NCBI GenBank assembly: GCA_019009955.1 | Contig: CM032230.1 | Coordinates: 29,091,001 to 29,155,000, forward strand | Direction: 5' to 3' | DNA: 64,000 nucleotides | DNA from: Riptortus pedestris | Lineage: Eukaryota; Arthropoda; Insecta; Hemiptera; Alydidae | The notes under the pieces: generated by a model | Told to the model about the DNA's origin: nothing | Databases searched by the model: none | Seen by the model: the letters and a program-made list of their open reading frames with translations, nothing else | Shown: piece after piece, positions 11,640 through 22,999 of the stretch | Numbering within the stretch: the stretch's first letter is position 1 | Layout: each line of letters begins with the position of its first letter | Program-made: the position numbers and the translations under genes

Positions 11640-11965
11640 TAAACTACATACTCGTTAATGGCTGAAATCGGGCCAGTAGGGTTTTAGAAGGAGGGGGAAT
11701 TTGAATATTCAAAATAACTACGTTATTTGAGTCGGATCGATAAACGCTATAGAACCAATCTTGTTAAATTACTGATGCTGTAAAAACGTTTTATTTTTTT
11801 TTTTTATATACATGTTTCGTAACTCGAATATTAAGCTAGTTATTTGCACTTCCGTGTTTTCAATCTTAAATAACCCCCACTTCTACTCATCGGATATTTA
11901 CTGAAATGGAGAAATGGAGAATATATTTGGTGAGATCAGTAGTGTTCATAGTCAGAAAATGAGCC
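11640..11965 (+). mobile_element. HINE-like fragment
   Basis: Blocks in order: 'actcgttaatggctgaaatcgg', a G-rich run, 'gagtcggatcgataaacgctatagaaccaatct', 'aactcgaatattaagctagttatttgca', 'aacccccacttctactcatcgg' and 'ggagaatatatttggtgagatcag'. It lies directly after another fragment in the same direction. Confidence 0.6.
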
Positions 11966-13054
11966 ATTTTTCTCCGCCCTAAACCACTAAAGTTAATAGT
12001 GTAACAATGAAGAAATAAAATAATTTCTACTACATTTTTGTCAATGAATTTTTAATCACTCCTTTTTTAAGTGAGTTGCCGAGAATCTTTCCTTTTAAGA
12101 GCAGTTCTATCTGCATCATATGATTCTGGTTTGGCAATGTACTACTACGGAGAGAAGGCCAATAACATAAATACTGATTGTATTGGCTTGTTGGCCACTA
12201 TATATGCTAATCAGTTGGTGTGAGACCACGGCAGACTTCTGTCCTCAGTTGAAATCAGGTTCGCTATACAAATTCATTAGCTCGGCTTCTGATCCTGAAT
12301 CGGCGCTGCTCTTTAACAACTCAAAATAACTTCTTTACTCAAACCAGTCTCAAGATGTTTGATTTTTCTTGGTCAGAGTCCCATTTTTACAGTCATTCAT
12401 GGTTCGATGACCGTTCTGTAAATATATACAGGGACTTTCATATATCTTTCCATTTTGTCCAAGTATTTTTCTATACCCACTTCCGCCTTCTTCGAGAGCC
12501 TTTTTAAAATGAAAAGATTTTTGATGGGCAGTGAAGTGTCTGGTCCCTTCGACCATTAAGGTTTTACATCCTTTTCCATGCTATCCCTTAAGTTTCAGTA
12601 TGTCCAGATATTTAAAAAAAATACGAACCATGAACTTCCCCAATTTTCTTCTTCTTTTTGGACAGTCCAGTGGTTCATATACTCCGTGCTATATTTAAGC
12701 TCAATAATTTACGCTATGGGTGCGAACGCTCCTAATGTATTAGCTGCATTATGTCCAGCACTTCACTTTATGTTAATATATTTTAATATATATGAAGTGT
12801 ACTATATACAGTTTCATATACTTGATTGTTAAATATAAACATACTTTGAGGACGTCAACTAAACAGATTTCCAGTAATCAAGGATTTGCAGTTTTAACAA
12901 AGAAGAAAACGTCAGTGCCAACATATTTGATATACTCCTTCAAAAAGCGCTTCATAATATAACAAAAAACAAGACTTTTCTGAATCAAAATCAAATCTAA
13001 TAAGCTTCCAAAGATATTCCCACTCAATACAATGCCTCCAGCAGCATCATCTCC
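11966..13054. other. Unassigned sequence with one open minus-strand stretch
   Basis: Apart from the candidate coding stretch at 12350-12577 there is no recognised feature. A plus-strand open stretch at 12578-12832 (84 codons) is AT-rich and hydrophobic by composition, with no recognisable domain. Confidence 0.35.
12350..12577 (-). CDS. Possible decayed coding stretch, unknown
   Basis: A minus-strand frame runs from just after a TAG at about 12575 to a stop at 12350; the first Met is at 12556, giving 68 residues. The peptide is polar, with balanced charge, and reads like protein: it includes EEGGSGYRKILGQNGKIYES and HRTMNDCKNGTLTKK. It is not a low-complexity shadow and its DNA is less AT-rich than its flanks. 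I cannot name a family. A transposase or host exon remnant is possible. There is no polyadenylation or splice signal that I would rely on. Confidence 0.25.
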   Translation of the reverse strand, partial: GKGCKTLMVEGTRHFTAHQKSFHFKKALEEGGSGYRKILGQNGKIYESPCIYLQNGHRTMNDCKNGTLTKKNQTS

Positions 13055-13140
13055 TAGGTAGGATCGGTGGACATTTGAGGAACTTTTTTCGAAAATCGTG
13101 TCATGAATACAAACTCAACAGCTGATTTCCCTTAAGCTAA
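13055..13140 (-). mobile_element. HINE-like 5' end fragment
   Basis: 'catctcctaggtaggatcgg', 'gaaaatcgtgtcatgaatac' and 'agctgatttcccttaagc' match the first ~85 bp of the element in reverse; the very tip is lost. Confidence 0.7.
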
Positions 13141-15360
13141 AACGAACAAATCATAGCATTGCATAATCATTTAAAATTGCTAAAAACAATTAAATTGTAT
13201 TTAATATTTAATTGCGATTAATACATTGGTTCGTCAAATAAATTTATAAACTAGTCAACAAATACCTAAAATTAAAATCTTTAATTTTTATTGTGAAACT
13301 TGAGTTTTCTAAGGTGGCAATATTGTCCTATAATAATACCGCAAAGTATAGGTAACCCCTAGTACTTTTAGCTAGACTAACTGAAGTAATTTTCAATGGG
13401 ACAATGTTGCAATGACTCTCACCATCATTTAAACCCCTAGAACATAGTTATAAATCACCAAGACATTGAACGTAATTATTATTTGCCTGAGCTCACACTC
13501 GCGAAGGTCGCACTAAGGATAATGCACTGATCTTTCCTTATGGCCACCTGTTAATAACATTTGTAAATCATATGCAAAACTACGGAACACGCATACACAA
13601 TGGCTTGTGGATTCCAATTACATCCACTCGTGGTTAAATAGGTGTAGTTGATGAGAAAATGATTCAAATATGACTTGCTTAATTTATATTGTAGCGGTCA
13701 CGAGCATAACCTTTTAAAAGTCAAACATTCATACAAAGTCAAACACACAAAGATAATTTGGACAAAAAAAAAAGTTTTAAGAAGTATACAATAATTTACT
13801 GTCTCATACACTTTTATTAAATTTTATTTATATAATATACTATAAGTCAAAACTCACAGTGAACAACCTAATAAAACATGATATTATTTTTATAATATTG
13901 TTAAACATGACATTTTTATAAAGTTACTGTGAGCCTTGACAACAGGGACACCCTTGGTTGAAGACATTTACTTGAAGTTCTGAAAAATGTATGTTTTGTA
14001 AGTCATTTTGATTCTGTATAAGACATAGATTTTATTTGTGTGTTTGCATGAAAGTAGTTTTTAATCACGATATTTATTTCTCAGTTTTTATGTGCCATAT
14101 TTTTGTTTGTAATTACTTAATCGTTCCAAAAAGCCAAAACTGATTTTCTGCTTTCAGTTGACAGATGTCCACAAAGAAGAAATACAATATTAATTCTTAA
14201 CGTTAATATTTTGGTGAATTTTACAATTTATCTTGTATTATATTTTGAATACCTAACATTCAGAGTATCTTTTAATTTAGTATAGCATTTCCTTATTATT
14301 TCTGGGTATTCCCGTTATATTTTATCTATACCTTGCAAATATGTTTTTTTTATTTTTCCTGTCACTATCAGATTACATTTGAATATACAATAATTAAACG
14401 ATTCTTGCCCCATTTTTATCCGTTACTATTTCAACTAGTATTTTTTTTTGTAATTGGGTTAATTTATAAAATAAAAAGAATTTTCAATTTTCGTATTTTT
14501 CCGGGTTTTTTTTTTTAAACTGATCAATGATATTTGTTCTTCAATATAATGCGAGGTGAAGCATTTAAAAGGGTAATAGCAGATTTATTTACTATGAATA
14601 TAAAATGGCTATGATGTGAAATAAAACAAGAAACAACATATTAAATCCACGTGGACAAATAAGGCATGACATCTTGAAATATCAATCTCGTAAATAAAAA
14701 ATAATATTTCATGACTGGAATGTTGCTCCATAGCCTTAGCACTTGAAATATTTGGATAGGATCCAATAATATCTAGAGAAGAGGACTGCTCATCGGGGAA
14801 AAAACAATAAAAAACTTATATATGTATATAGTATTTTATTTGTCGCTATTTCATCGTGTCTGTAATATTGATTATAAACTCGTTTTTATTATTATTTAAC
14901 AACTATTCATTAAAGCAATAAATGACTCGTTATGAAACAAAGCACACACATTCCCATCTCACGCCAAAGAAATATAAATATATGTTAATGGTACATGAAT
15001 ATCATAATACAAATGATCCTACATTCAGCATTCATATCACAATAATATAGCCAGCCTTAATTTGCTGCTGAAAACATGTATAATATTCATTTAAACGAAA
15101 TGTAAAAAAAAATGTACAAATCTTTGCTTTCAAATGGCAGTAAGATATATTTAAAGTCAATTGCCGATTTTTAACCTGAAATCTCCTCAGAGGAATATAC
15201 TATGCTTAACTATACTCTTATTTTTGCAAGGAAAAATAATTCTAAACTTGACCTATTTGGAATACATTTATAGCCTCCGCGTTAACCAAAAAATCATGAT
15301 GAATCATTTTGAATGAGAAAGTGACGAAATTGTCTCATTAAGGCCTCGAGTGATTGAAAC
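13141..15360. other. AT-rich unassigned sequence
   Basis: No gene or family recognised. 13480-13600 is a GC-richer patch with an E-box CACCTG and an octamer-like ATATGCAAA, which might be regulatory. Confidence 0.35.
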
Positions 15361-15412
15361 ACTTCTTCAAATGTCCATCAATCCTATTACGAGTTGACTA
15401 AAATGGAGAGAG
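15361..15412 (+). mobile_element. HINE-like fragment
   Basis: Short match 'acttcttcaaatgtccatcaatcctattacgag...ctaaaatgga' to the block before the TA tract. Confidence 0.45.
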
Positions 15413-15704
15413 CTAAACTTTTTACAAATACCACCTGCGTTTCATTCCAGCACTTTGTACACACTACGAGACGGTCATTCTTATAAATTTTTCCACAAAT
15501 CAAATTTGTGGCAATCCAAACAGTAATTAATGTTCATCAAAATAATAAATTATAACAACAGCATAAACAATACGATCACTTGATGCACCTGGTGGGGTGG
15601 TGTGTTTTGTATGTTTCAGAAATATACTTACCTCTTACAATTCTGTTTTTGCCATTGAAATAATGGAAAATATTATCAGGATTAATAAAAAGCTTTGCCC
15701 TCTA

Positions 15705-15770
15705 CAAATACGTGCAAAGTGCACATTCTGAGACCAAGCTCCATCATCATTGCCTGTTGATAAAACCAAA
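15705..15770 (+). repeat. Unnamed dispersed repeat, copy 1
   Basis: Shares the words 'gtgcaaagtgcacattctgagaccaagctccatcatcattg' (diverged) with 32786-32850. Only two copies were noticed, so the family is undefined. Confidence 0.35.
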
Positions 15771-15930
15771 AACCTTCATAACAATCGTAGCATGGTCAAC
15801 AGTGTAGAACACAGTCAAAATTAGAATTAAAAATACATACATTTCTAAGAGAAAAACGAAAAAAGATATGAAATATGTCAAAAAGATAAAAAGTTAAAAA
15901 CACAAGAGCATTATATAAATTTAAATGTCC

Positions 15931-16440
<510 letters not shown>

Positions 16441-17293
16441 GTTTTTTCTATAGTCGTTGGTTGACTACTATTTTTAATTTCACTTCTTTTTATCCTAGAC
16501 ATTTATGTATTCTTTATTGTTATTTTACTACTTTCCATTCTGTTGTCCATGATATGATTGTTATTGTTAAGGTTTTAGTTTTATCAGCGAGCTCTGATGA
16601 TAAAGCTTCGTATCTGAAAGTGCACTCTGCATATTAGAGCACTTTGTAGAAGACAAGGCTTTTTATTGAACATGACCAATTGGTTCCTCCATCGCCAAGC
16701 ATCTCAGTAAATTATTATTTTCCATGTTTACCAGTGTAGTAGAAGTCAAGGCAACACTATAATATATAGATACAAAACAATATTTCTTTGACATTTTCTC
16801 AAGAGGAGATTGCTTCAGTTGCAGAGTTGCCCATCCAATTAAAAAAAAAATGTGGCACTATAACGAGATAATGCATATTCGAAGTATTCACATTAATGGC
16901 CACACCTCATCTGAAGTTTTCCATAACAGGTCATGATTCATACAAGTTATGAATAGTAATATATGTTTGAACGATGTCTACTCAATCCTTACATGCCCCT
17001 ATAACAATTCCAAGATGTTGGGTCACAAAGATTCAAAATTCATTGCTGAAATATCATAGCACAAAGGACAAATATAGGGTCAACTTTTATTCGCCTAGCC
17101 AAAACACGATTTTGATCAAGGCCTATGTGCATAAATAACGACTCCTACTTCTAAATCGATTTCCTTCAAATCGTATATACTTCCTTGGATAACTCTCAAT
17201 TACAGTATATCTTTAACAGTTAAATTATCGGAAATGGGGCCTCAATTCAATCTCCGAGGAAGGTGTAATGGCTGAAAGTCTATGGATGAAAAG
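16441..17293. other. Unassigned sequence
   Basis: No recognised family. A stem-loop-rich patch at 16580-16660 has CTGATGA followed by TGAAAGTGC...GCACTTT, discussed with the hammerhead-like motif. Confidence 0.35.
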
Positions 17294-17781
17294 TCCGTGC
17301 TGCGTAAACTAAGCAGATTTCCCTCGTAGAGTTTAACAATAGATGCATCTACATACTGGTAACACACCACCGTGAATATTAAGTGAATAAATACAAACGT
17401 TAATAAAAAACGGTCAATTTTCGAGGGGAAGCGTCTAAAATGTAAAGAAACATTGTTGTCTACCAACCTTTCCTCGTAAAGAAAAACAATTGGTGAAATA
17501 TATCAGAAATTAACATATTAATTTTATTGAAACCCAATTACTATATCTAGTACTGTATTTCATAATGAATCAGAATGATTTTTATCTCAATCGATCAAAT
17601 TGTGTCGTCCAAGAACTTAAGACAGGGGGGAGGAGGTCACCGGAACATATTTACATGTATCTCGTATAATAAAGGTCTCTTGAAAACAATATGTGATATT
17701 TAAGCTTCGAATACTGTGGTTTATTATATAACAGAGCTTTTTTTATGTAACATGAGTACAAGTGGGCGGTTGATTAAAACT

Positions 17782-17790
<9 letters not shown>
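17294..17790 (-). mobile_element. HINE-like copy, 'variant C' 3' region
   Basis: It begins GAAAAGTCCGTGCTGCGTAAAC (part of the hairpin deleted) and shares about 480 bp with the copy at 40331 ('catctacatactggtaacaca', 'agaaaaacaattggtgaaatatatc', 'ggaggtcaccgga', 'gtctcttgaaaacaatat'). It runs into (TA)n at 17787-17846. Confidence 0.7.
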
Positions 17791-17821
<31 letters not shown>

Positions 17822-17859
17822 CATATATATATATATATATATATATCATATTTTTCCTA

Positions 17860-18816
17860 ACTCGAAACTTTTTAGGTAATCGATTTTTAGACTGTTCATA
17901 ATTTTGTTAGTCTCGACGTAACCACCGAAGTGGTAAGGTCGAATCTTTTCATAATAGTGTATTACTCCTGAAAAGGCGTCACAGAGGACGCGAAACATGT
18001 AAAAGAAAATAGAGTAGTGGACATATTTCACGTGTTATATTGATTTACCTTCTGTCGTTTCTCCTTCACTTAAATTACTCAAGTAACTCTAGGAAACGGT
18101 ACTTTATAATAGTAATTTTTTTTAAATTTATTTTTTCTTTGAAATTAAACCTCTTGGGCCTCTGGTAATTTTATGTGATGAAATCACTATATGAACTTCC
18201 TTTTCTACAGCGGGTATCGATAATTGTTTTCAGGTTGTATGGATACAAACACCTGACGTAACCTAAGTAAGCTCTTGGAAAAGAATTATAAAAAACAAAT
18301 CTCAAACCGAAATTACTGGTTATTTTCTAATTCTTTCCTGATATTGCGCTTAAGGATGTATCTTGTACAAACTAATCGATAAATAAGTAAGGAATAAGAA
18401 AAAAAGTGAGTAAATTCAGGAAATAACAAATCGAGATTTCTGAGAATGTGACATTATTTAATAACACTGCAACATGGTATATTTGAGAGTAATTACATGA
18501 TGTATTGCGAGAGGCATGAAGGCCGATGTTAATAGAAGAGGACTAATAAGCCTGGCGATGAATTGCCATTGGTTAGATAGTTCTAATTAGGCAGGGCTGA
18601 CCTTCGGGAAGGCAGCGTTCATCCAATCAAGAATCGATTGCTTACCATCAACGCTCATCTTCCAGCCATCTCCTATCAGCTCATATACAGCTAACTAGCA
18701 AATACTGCCTAATGGTGTTGTCACTTTCTCCAACGTTAAAGGAAAAGTGTACACTTCTCGTGATACAATTGGGCGACGCTGTCCTTTTAGCATATTGTCT
18801 TCAAAAAAATCAAATA
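17860..18816. other. Unassigned sequence; possible ribozyme-like motif and regulatory patch
   Basis: 17968-17996 carries a hammerhead-core-like motif. 18480-18740 is a repeat-free, GC-richer patch with CTAATTAG, ATCGATTG and CCATTGG words, a plausible cis-regulatory element. No coding sequence is recognised. Confidence 0.3.
17968..17996 (+). other. Hammerhead-core-like motif
   Basis: CTGAAAAG, then a 5-bp stem GCGTC/GACGC with a 6-nt loop, then GAAAC. Hammerhead ribozymes have CUGAUGA, stem II and GAAA; here two core positions differ (AA for UG), so activity is unlikely. Such motifs occur in the termini of Penelope-like elements and retrozymes. Stems I and III are not convincing. Confidence 0.2.
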
Positions 18817-18906
18817 TTGCACTCATGGCGTGATTTTAGAAAAACATTTCATTAAATGTCCATCGATCCTATCTAGTAAATGACTAAAACGTGTTCCGTT
18901 CAAAAT

Positions 18907-18943
<37 letters not shown>
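18817..18943 (+). mobile_element. HINE-like 5' fragment ending in (TA)n
   Basis: 'gcactcatggcgtgatttta', 'aaatgtccatcgatcctatc' and 'gttccgttcaaaattat' precede (TA)n at 18911-18943; the copy stops at the TA tract, where a Helitron end begins. Confidence 0.65.
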
Positions 18944-18945
<2 letters not shown>

Positions 18946-18946
<1 letters not shown>

Positions 18947-19075
18947 TAGCAGGCCAGACGTTGTCCTGCATGATATATCAAGCGATTAGGATATTAAATT
19001 TAATAACATTATTTTTAAAACAAAAGCTACTTTTAATAACACAGAAAACAACTTTTGTTATGTGCAATTTGCCTA
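18946..19075 (-). mobile_element. Helitron 3' end fragment
   Basis: Read on the minus strand, 'gcacataacaaaagttgttt' (shared with the Helitron at 24202-25167) is followed by a GC-richer stretch with a GCAGG/CCTGC stem and terminal CTAG at 18949-18946, then (TA)n. The order hairpin, CTAG, T is the canonical Helitron 3' end. Confidence 0.5.
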
Positions 19076-19160
19076 AAAAAAAAAAAAATAGTAAATGAAA
19101 TATCGCGAATTTTTTATTCAGGCCTTCCTTATAACCTCCATTCCCGTTCGAACCTAAAAA

Positions 19161-19800
19161 TAAAGTCCGTCACGCAGGGGCTGCGTAAACTAAGCAGATT
19201 TCCAACGTGAAGTTATACAATAGAGAAATCTGCCTACTAATAACAGTAGTAGTAGCGAATCTCTAAACCAATTCATGAGGGACGAACAGTTACGGAAACG
19301 GCCGAACTAGCTTTCGGCGGAAAGTCAGAAATATAGCCGACTTCTGCAGACCACACAAATAATACAAATGCAAATATCTCGGTTAATATTCAAGATACAC
19401 AATAAATGTATAGAGCAATATTTATAGTAACTTTCATTTGCAATAAGACTGATTCTATACAATTTTTCTATCCGACGCATAACGGAGATATTTCGGATTT
19501 TCAAAAATACCCCCTCTAAACCCCCCCCCCTCCCACTGGTCCGATTTCAGCCATTAACGAACTTGATCTTTCTTTTTACATAAAACGATGAAATTTCGAG
19601 TGTGGTAACGATCAAACAAAAATTGCGACCGCTAGAGCGTTAACAGACAAATATATATATATATATATATAAAATTTTAAACAGATCTCATTTTCGTCAT
19701 CTCCTGGGCAGGATCGATGTAGAGTGGAAGAAATATTTCGAAAATCCCGTCATGAGTGCTATCTCAATACCTGATTTCCCTTAGGGGAAATTTGCTAAAA
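19161..19800 (-). mobile_element. HINE-like copy, near full length
   Basis: Plus strand: AAAGTCCGTCACGCAGGGGC at the left, 'cggaaagtcagaaatatagccgac' region, C-rich run, (TA)n at 19650-19670 after 'gcgttaacagacaaa', and TTAGGGGAAATTTGCTAAAA at the right end. Confidence 0.85.
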
Positions 19801-19812
19801 ATCAGTTATTTA

Positions 19813-20073
19813 GGTGCACTCATGGCGTAATTTTAATCATTTCTTCAAATGTCCATCGATCCTATCTAGTAAATGACGAAAACGAGGTCCGTTGAAAATT
19901 ACATATGTTGTATATGTATATATGTAATTTTCAACGGACCTGGAATTGTATTTTCTTGTTTGATCGTTACCTGAAGTTAGTTTGGTCAGAGCTGAAATTG
20001 GACAGAGGATAAGAAAATTTTAAAGTTCAAAGTATCCCCGTTACTATGACTATATTAACTATTATTGTTATTA

Positions 20074-20126
<53 letters not shown>

Positions 20127-20560
20127 CTGTTATTGCTCTAACGGTCGCAATTTTTATTTAATCGTTACCAAATTCGACAATTAAACATTTTATACGAAAC
20201 TAAAGATCAAGTTTGTTAACGGCTGAAATCCGACCAGTGGGAGGAGGGGTATATTAACCAATTTGGAATATTACAAAGTTTCAGCCTTCAGTAAACACCC
20301 AATTTTTTAGTCATCTGACTTAAAAAAGAAGCATGGAAACATTTTAATCCAAGCTCAAATACCTAAGATTGTTATCAACATCTTTGGAGGTACGTCCAAT
20401 TACGTTGTGTGACTACGTAATCAATTAAGATTTTATTGACCGCCGACTTCTACTCATGACGTGTATTTGGAAATGAAGAATGTGTGGCGAGATGAGGTCA
20501 GCAGCCCTAGTAGTGCCTTCACGGAGAAATTCGCTTAACTTAAGCGACGGGCTTTTACTT
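19813..20560 (+). mobile_element. HINE-like copies: 5' fragment plus a longer copy
   Basis: 19813-19906 is a 5' block ('gtgcactcatggcgtaatttt...gaggtccgttgaaaattacat'). 20078-20560 starts at (TA)n, continues 'gctctaacggtcgcaattttt', 'ggctgaaatccgaccagtggg', 'cttcagtaaacac' and ends with the diverged 3' hairpin region 'cgcttaacttaagcgacgggctttt'. Between them is a 22-bp-arm inverted repeat and a partly shuffled segment. Confidence 0.65.
19885..19941. repeat. Perfect inverted repeat, 22-bp arms
   Basis: Arms at 19885-19906 and 19920-19941 are exact reverse complements (they start AGGTCCGTTGAAAATT) with a 13-bp spacer. Both arms are the HINE-like block next to the TA tract, so the structure looks like a local inversion-duplication centred on the microsatellite position. 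Confidence 0.9.
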
Positions 20561-20957
20561 TCATCTTATTCCTCATACTGCAACTACTAACTCGCAAGCT
20601 TACGTTATCCAATTCTGGAGCACTTTGAGCATGATCGCCCATTGCAGTCCGTCTTTGTTAATGGACCAGATTATGACCAATTGCCCACTGCGTTAGTCAG
20701 GCGATCCTCCTCTTCTACTTCTCCCTACCAGGGCTAATCTATTTAGATTGATACAGCAAGGCATTGTTCTACAAAGGCGTAATACCAGTTTATGGTGGCC
20801 AGCGGAAATTTTCCTGGATTTGCTTTCAAAAGTCTTAAGTTTCCTGTCACAGGTAAACAAGTACTCAGCAAATGCTCTAGGATATCAATCTTATCAACCT
20901 ATTTTTCTATTTCGTTCCTATTCCCCTAATTCTTTTAACTACCTTCTTGCACCAACA

Positions 20958-21152
20958 TTTTCAGCTTTCCTAATTCCCCAAAGTTCTCAGTCCTCTGATT
21001 TCCCTAAGTTTTCAGCTGCCCTTATTCCTCTAAATTTCTAGCTGTCCTCATTCTCCAAAATGTAAGCTGCATTCAATCCCCAAAATGTTTATCTCATCTC
21101 ATTCCCCAAAATCTGTATCTTTTCTCATTCCACAAAATATCAGCTGCTCACC
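20958..21152. repeat. Degenerate 25-26-bp tandem repeat
   Basis: About eight units of the type CCCCAAAATnTnnanCTnnn-CTCATT, e.g. 'ccccaaaatctgtatctttt' followed by 'ctcatt'. The units are heavily diverged. Confidence 0.6.
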
Positions 21153-21769
21153 GTTTTCTGAAATTGTCTGCTGTCTTCAAAATCAGAAAGAATGACAGAG
21201 GAAGACAAAGAGATATTAAAGCCAAAGCATTTGTGCGCTAACGAGCTACGACTCACAAGAAAATTCGTTTTATCTTGTCCATAATTAAAACACCTAAAAC
21301 GCCTTCAGTATAACATTAACGGGAATGTGATGGTAATCCGAAAGAGACATGTAGATACTGGTGAAGTGGAGAAAGAAAACTTCTAACAAACAATGCTAGA
21401 AATTAATACTTCCTTGAAGAGCAGGAGAAGTAATAATGTTATCTCGTCTGAAATGTTGACAAATATTTATTTATGTAAACTGTATTGAATTTACCTTTAA
21501 TGAAAAATTCAGAGCTCCACTACTCTATCCTTGGTTTACACGGTATCATAGACTTCAAAATCCTTAAAAGTTGCAAGTTTTACAATTGTTTACGTTGCTT
21601 TAGTTTTATAAATTGAAAAAAAGTCTCATTAAAAGCAATAAAAATTTTACGTTTGTTATATTATTTACAATTGGTTAATTTAATACATAAACAATTGGCG
21701 GTAATTGCCAAACCAATTTGTTGTAAATTGGACTCTACAATAAATAAACAAGCCGTGCTATTTCTAAAA

Positions 21770-21965
21770 ATAACAGTGTGTAAAGCTGCATTTAGAGAGA
21801 GCTCTAGGGATGGACAAGATACTCAATTTAATATATATGTCTAGCAAACGAGTCTGCGCCATTCCTTTGAAGCATTTCTCTAATTAACAGATGTTTAAAT
21901 TAAATCGAGACCTTTAATTAATTTATGAACCATTAAGTTAAGCGTCTGTGTAGCAGCATCGAATA
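21770..21965. promoter_or_regulatory. Candidate cis-regulatory patch (homeodomain-type words)
   Basis: Within about 100 bp it has CTAATTAACAG, TTTAATTAATTTATG, CATTAAGTTAAG and ATCGAGACC, and no family repeat. ATTA-core clusters also arise by chance in AT-rich DNA, so this is weak. Confidence 0.15.
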
Positions 21966-22082
21966 ACCATATTCAAATCTAGTATACATCAAGTTATTTA
22001 CAATTATTATGGATGGACACAGTAAATATCACAGCAATTATATATAAATACAACTACCCTTTGAAGGAACGCGTCGAATCGA

Positions 22083-22999
22083 TAAAAGTCCAATTCCCCT
22101 GGTTTCATAAACTAAGTAGATTCTCCACGAATCCTGAAATTGCTCATATTTCATTTTATTCTATTTTAGAATTATCTTCAAATGAAAATCTCCTCTTAGC
22201 TCAGATAATTAATTGGTGCATAAACATATACAGTCATTTTCCACGTATTTGCATTTATCTCAAAACGTAATTGATTATCTTTGGCTACATGTAGCCAGGG
22301 TCATGACACTGGGGCTCAGGTTAGCCATGCGAGTTAAAGCGTTGACCTTTATCTCACATGGTAAACCTAGAGTGGCGAGTTCGATTCTCGCCTGGGCAAG
22401 GGAAATTATTTAGTGACGAAATTCATTAAATAACGTCCTAAAATCCCACCCTGGCTAGAAAAGGGTGGTAACCTGTAGATAACCCGTCCCGATTAGCCTA
22501 AGTTGCAAAAAGTGGACGTTAATAAATAAATAATAATAATCAAAACGTAAAAGTTCAACGAGAACATAATTTGGTACTCGGTATTCAAATAAATTGTTAC
22601 ATAACATGACAGCTTATTTTTCATATGACATGAGTAGGAGTGGGGGTTTACAGAAGGCCGAATACTAAAAAATGCAAATATATCCGTTAATACTAAAGAT
22701 AGAGAATAAATGTATATAACATTATTTATAGTATATTGTATTTGGAATAAGATTGTCTTTATACTATTTTTCGATCCGACATGTAATAACGGAGATATTT
22801 CGAAATTCCTCTAAACCCCCTCCACTCTCCCACTAGTTCGATTTCAGCCATTAACGAACTCGACCTTTAGTTTTGTATTAAACGCTTATATATCGAGTTT
22901 GGTTGCGATCAAATAAGAATTGCGACCGCTAGAGGGGAAAATCGCGTCATGAGTATGACCTCAATAGCTGATTTCCCTCAAGGGAAGTCTGCTAAAAAA
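22083..22999 (-). mobile_element. HINE-like copy split by a SINE
   Basis: It starts AAAAGTCCAATTCCCCTGG and continues to 'gcatttatctcaaaacgtaa' at 22270, where a SINE is inserted. It then resumes 'aaaagttcaacgagaac', passes the C-rich block and 'gcgaccgctagagg', and skips the TA tract (internal deletion). It ends TTCCCTCAAGGGAAGTCTGCTAAAA-like at 22999. Confidence 0.85.
22271..22539 (+). repeat. Full-length tRNA-derived SINE with target-site duplication
   Basis: An 11-bp direct repeat TCAAAACGTAA (22260-22270 and 22540-22550) brackets the insert, so its true ends are visible: a ~40-bp leader with the 16-bp palindrome TGGCTACATGTAGCCA, the tRNA-like head (A-box-like TTAGCCATGCGAG, B box GTTCGATTCTCG), the body and a (TAAA)(TAA)n tail. 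The host is a HINE-like copy. This is the best reference copy of the SINE in the window. Confidence 0.9.

Larger units (their letters stand above)
20561..22082. other. Unassigned sequence
   Basis: No gene recognised. It holds a degenerate 25-26-bp tandem repeat (20958-21152) and a homeodomain-motif-rich patch (21770-21965). The open stretch 20748-21041 overlaps the tandem repeat and is not credible as a gene. Confidence 0.35.

Noticed and set aside
20748..21041. 97-codon plus-strand frame
   Set aside because: Half of it is a degenerate tandem repeat and there is no motif, start context or neighbouring exon.
22310..22400. tRNA gene (good B box, also at 1290, 28700 and 62255)
   Set aside because: No closing acceptor stem or clean cloverleaf, and the head is always followed by the same body and A-rich tail; these are SINEs.
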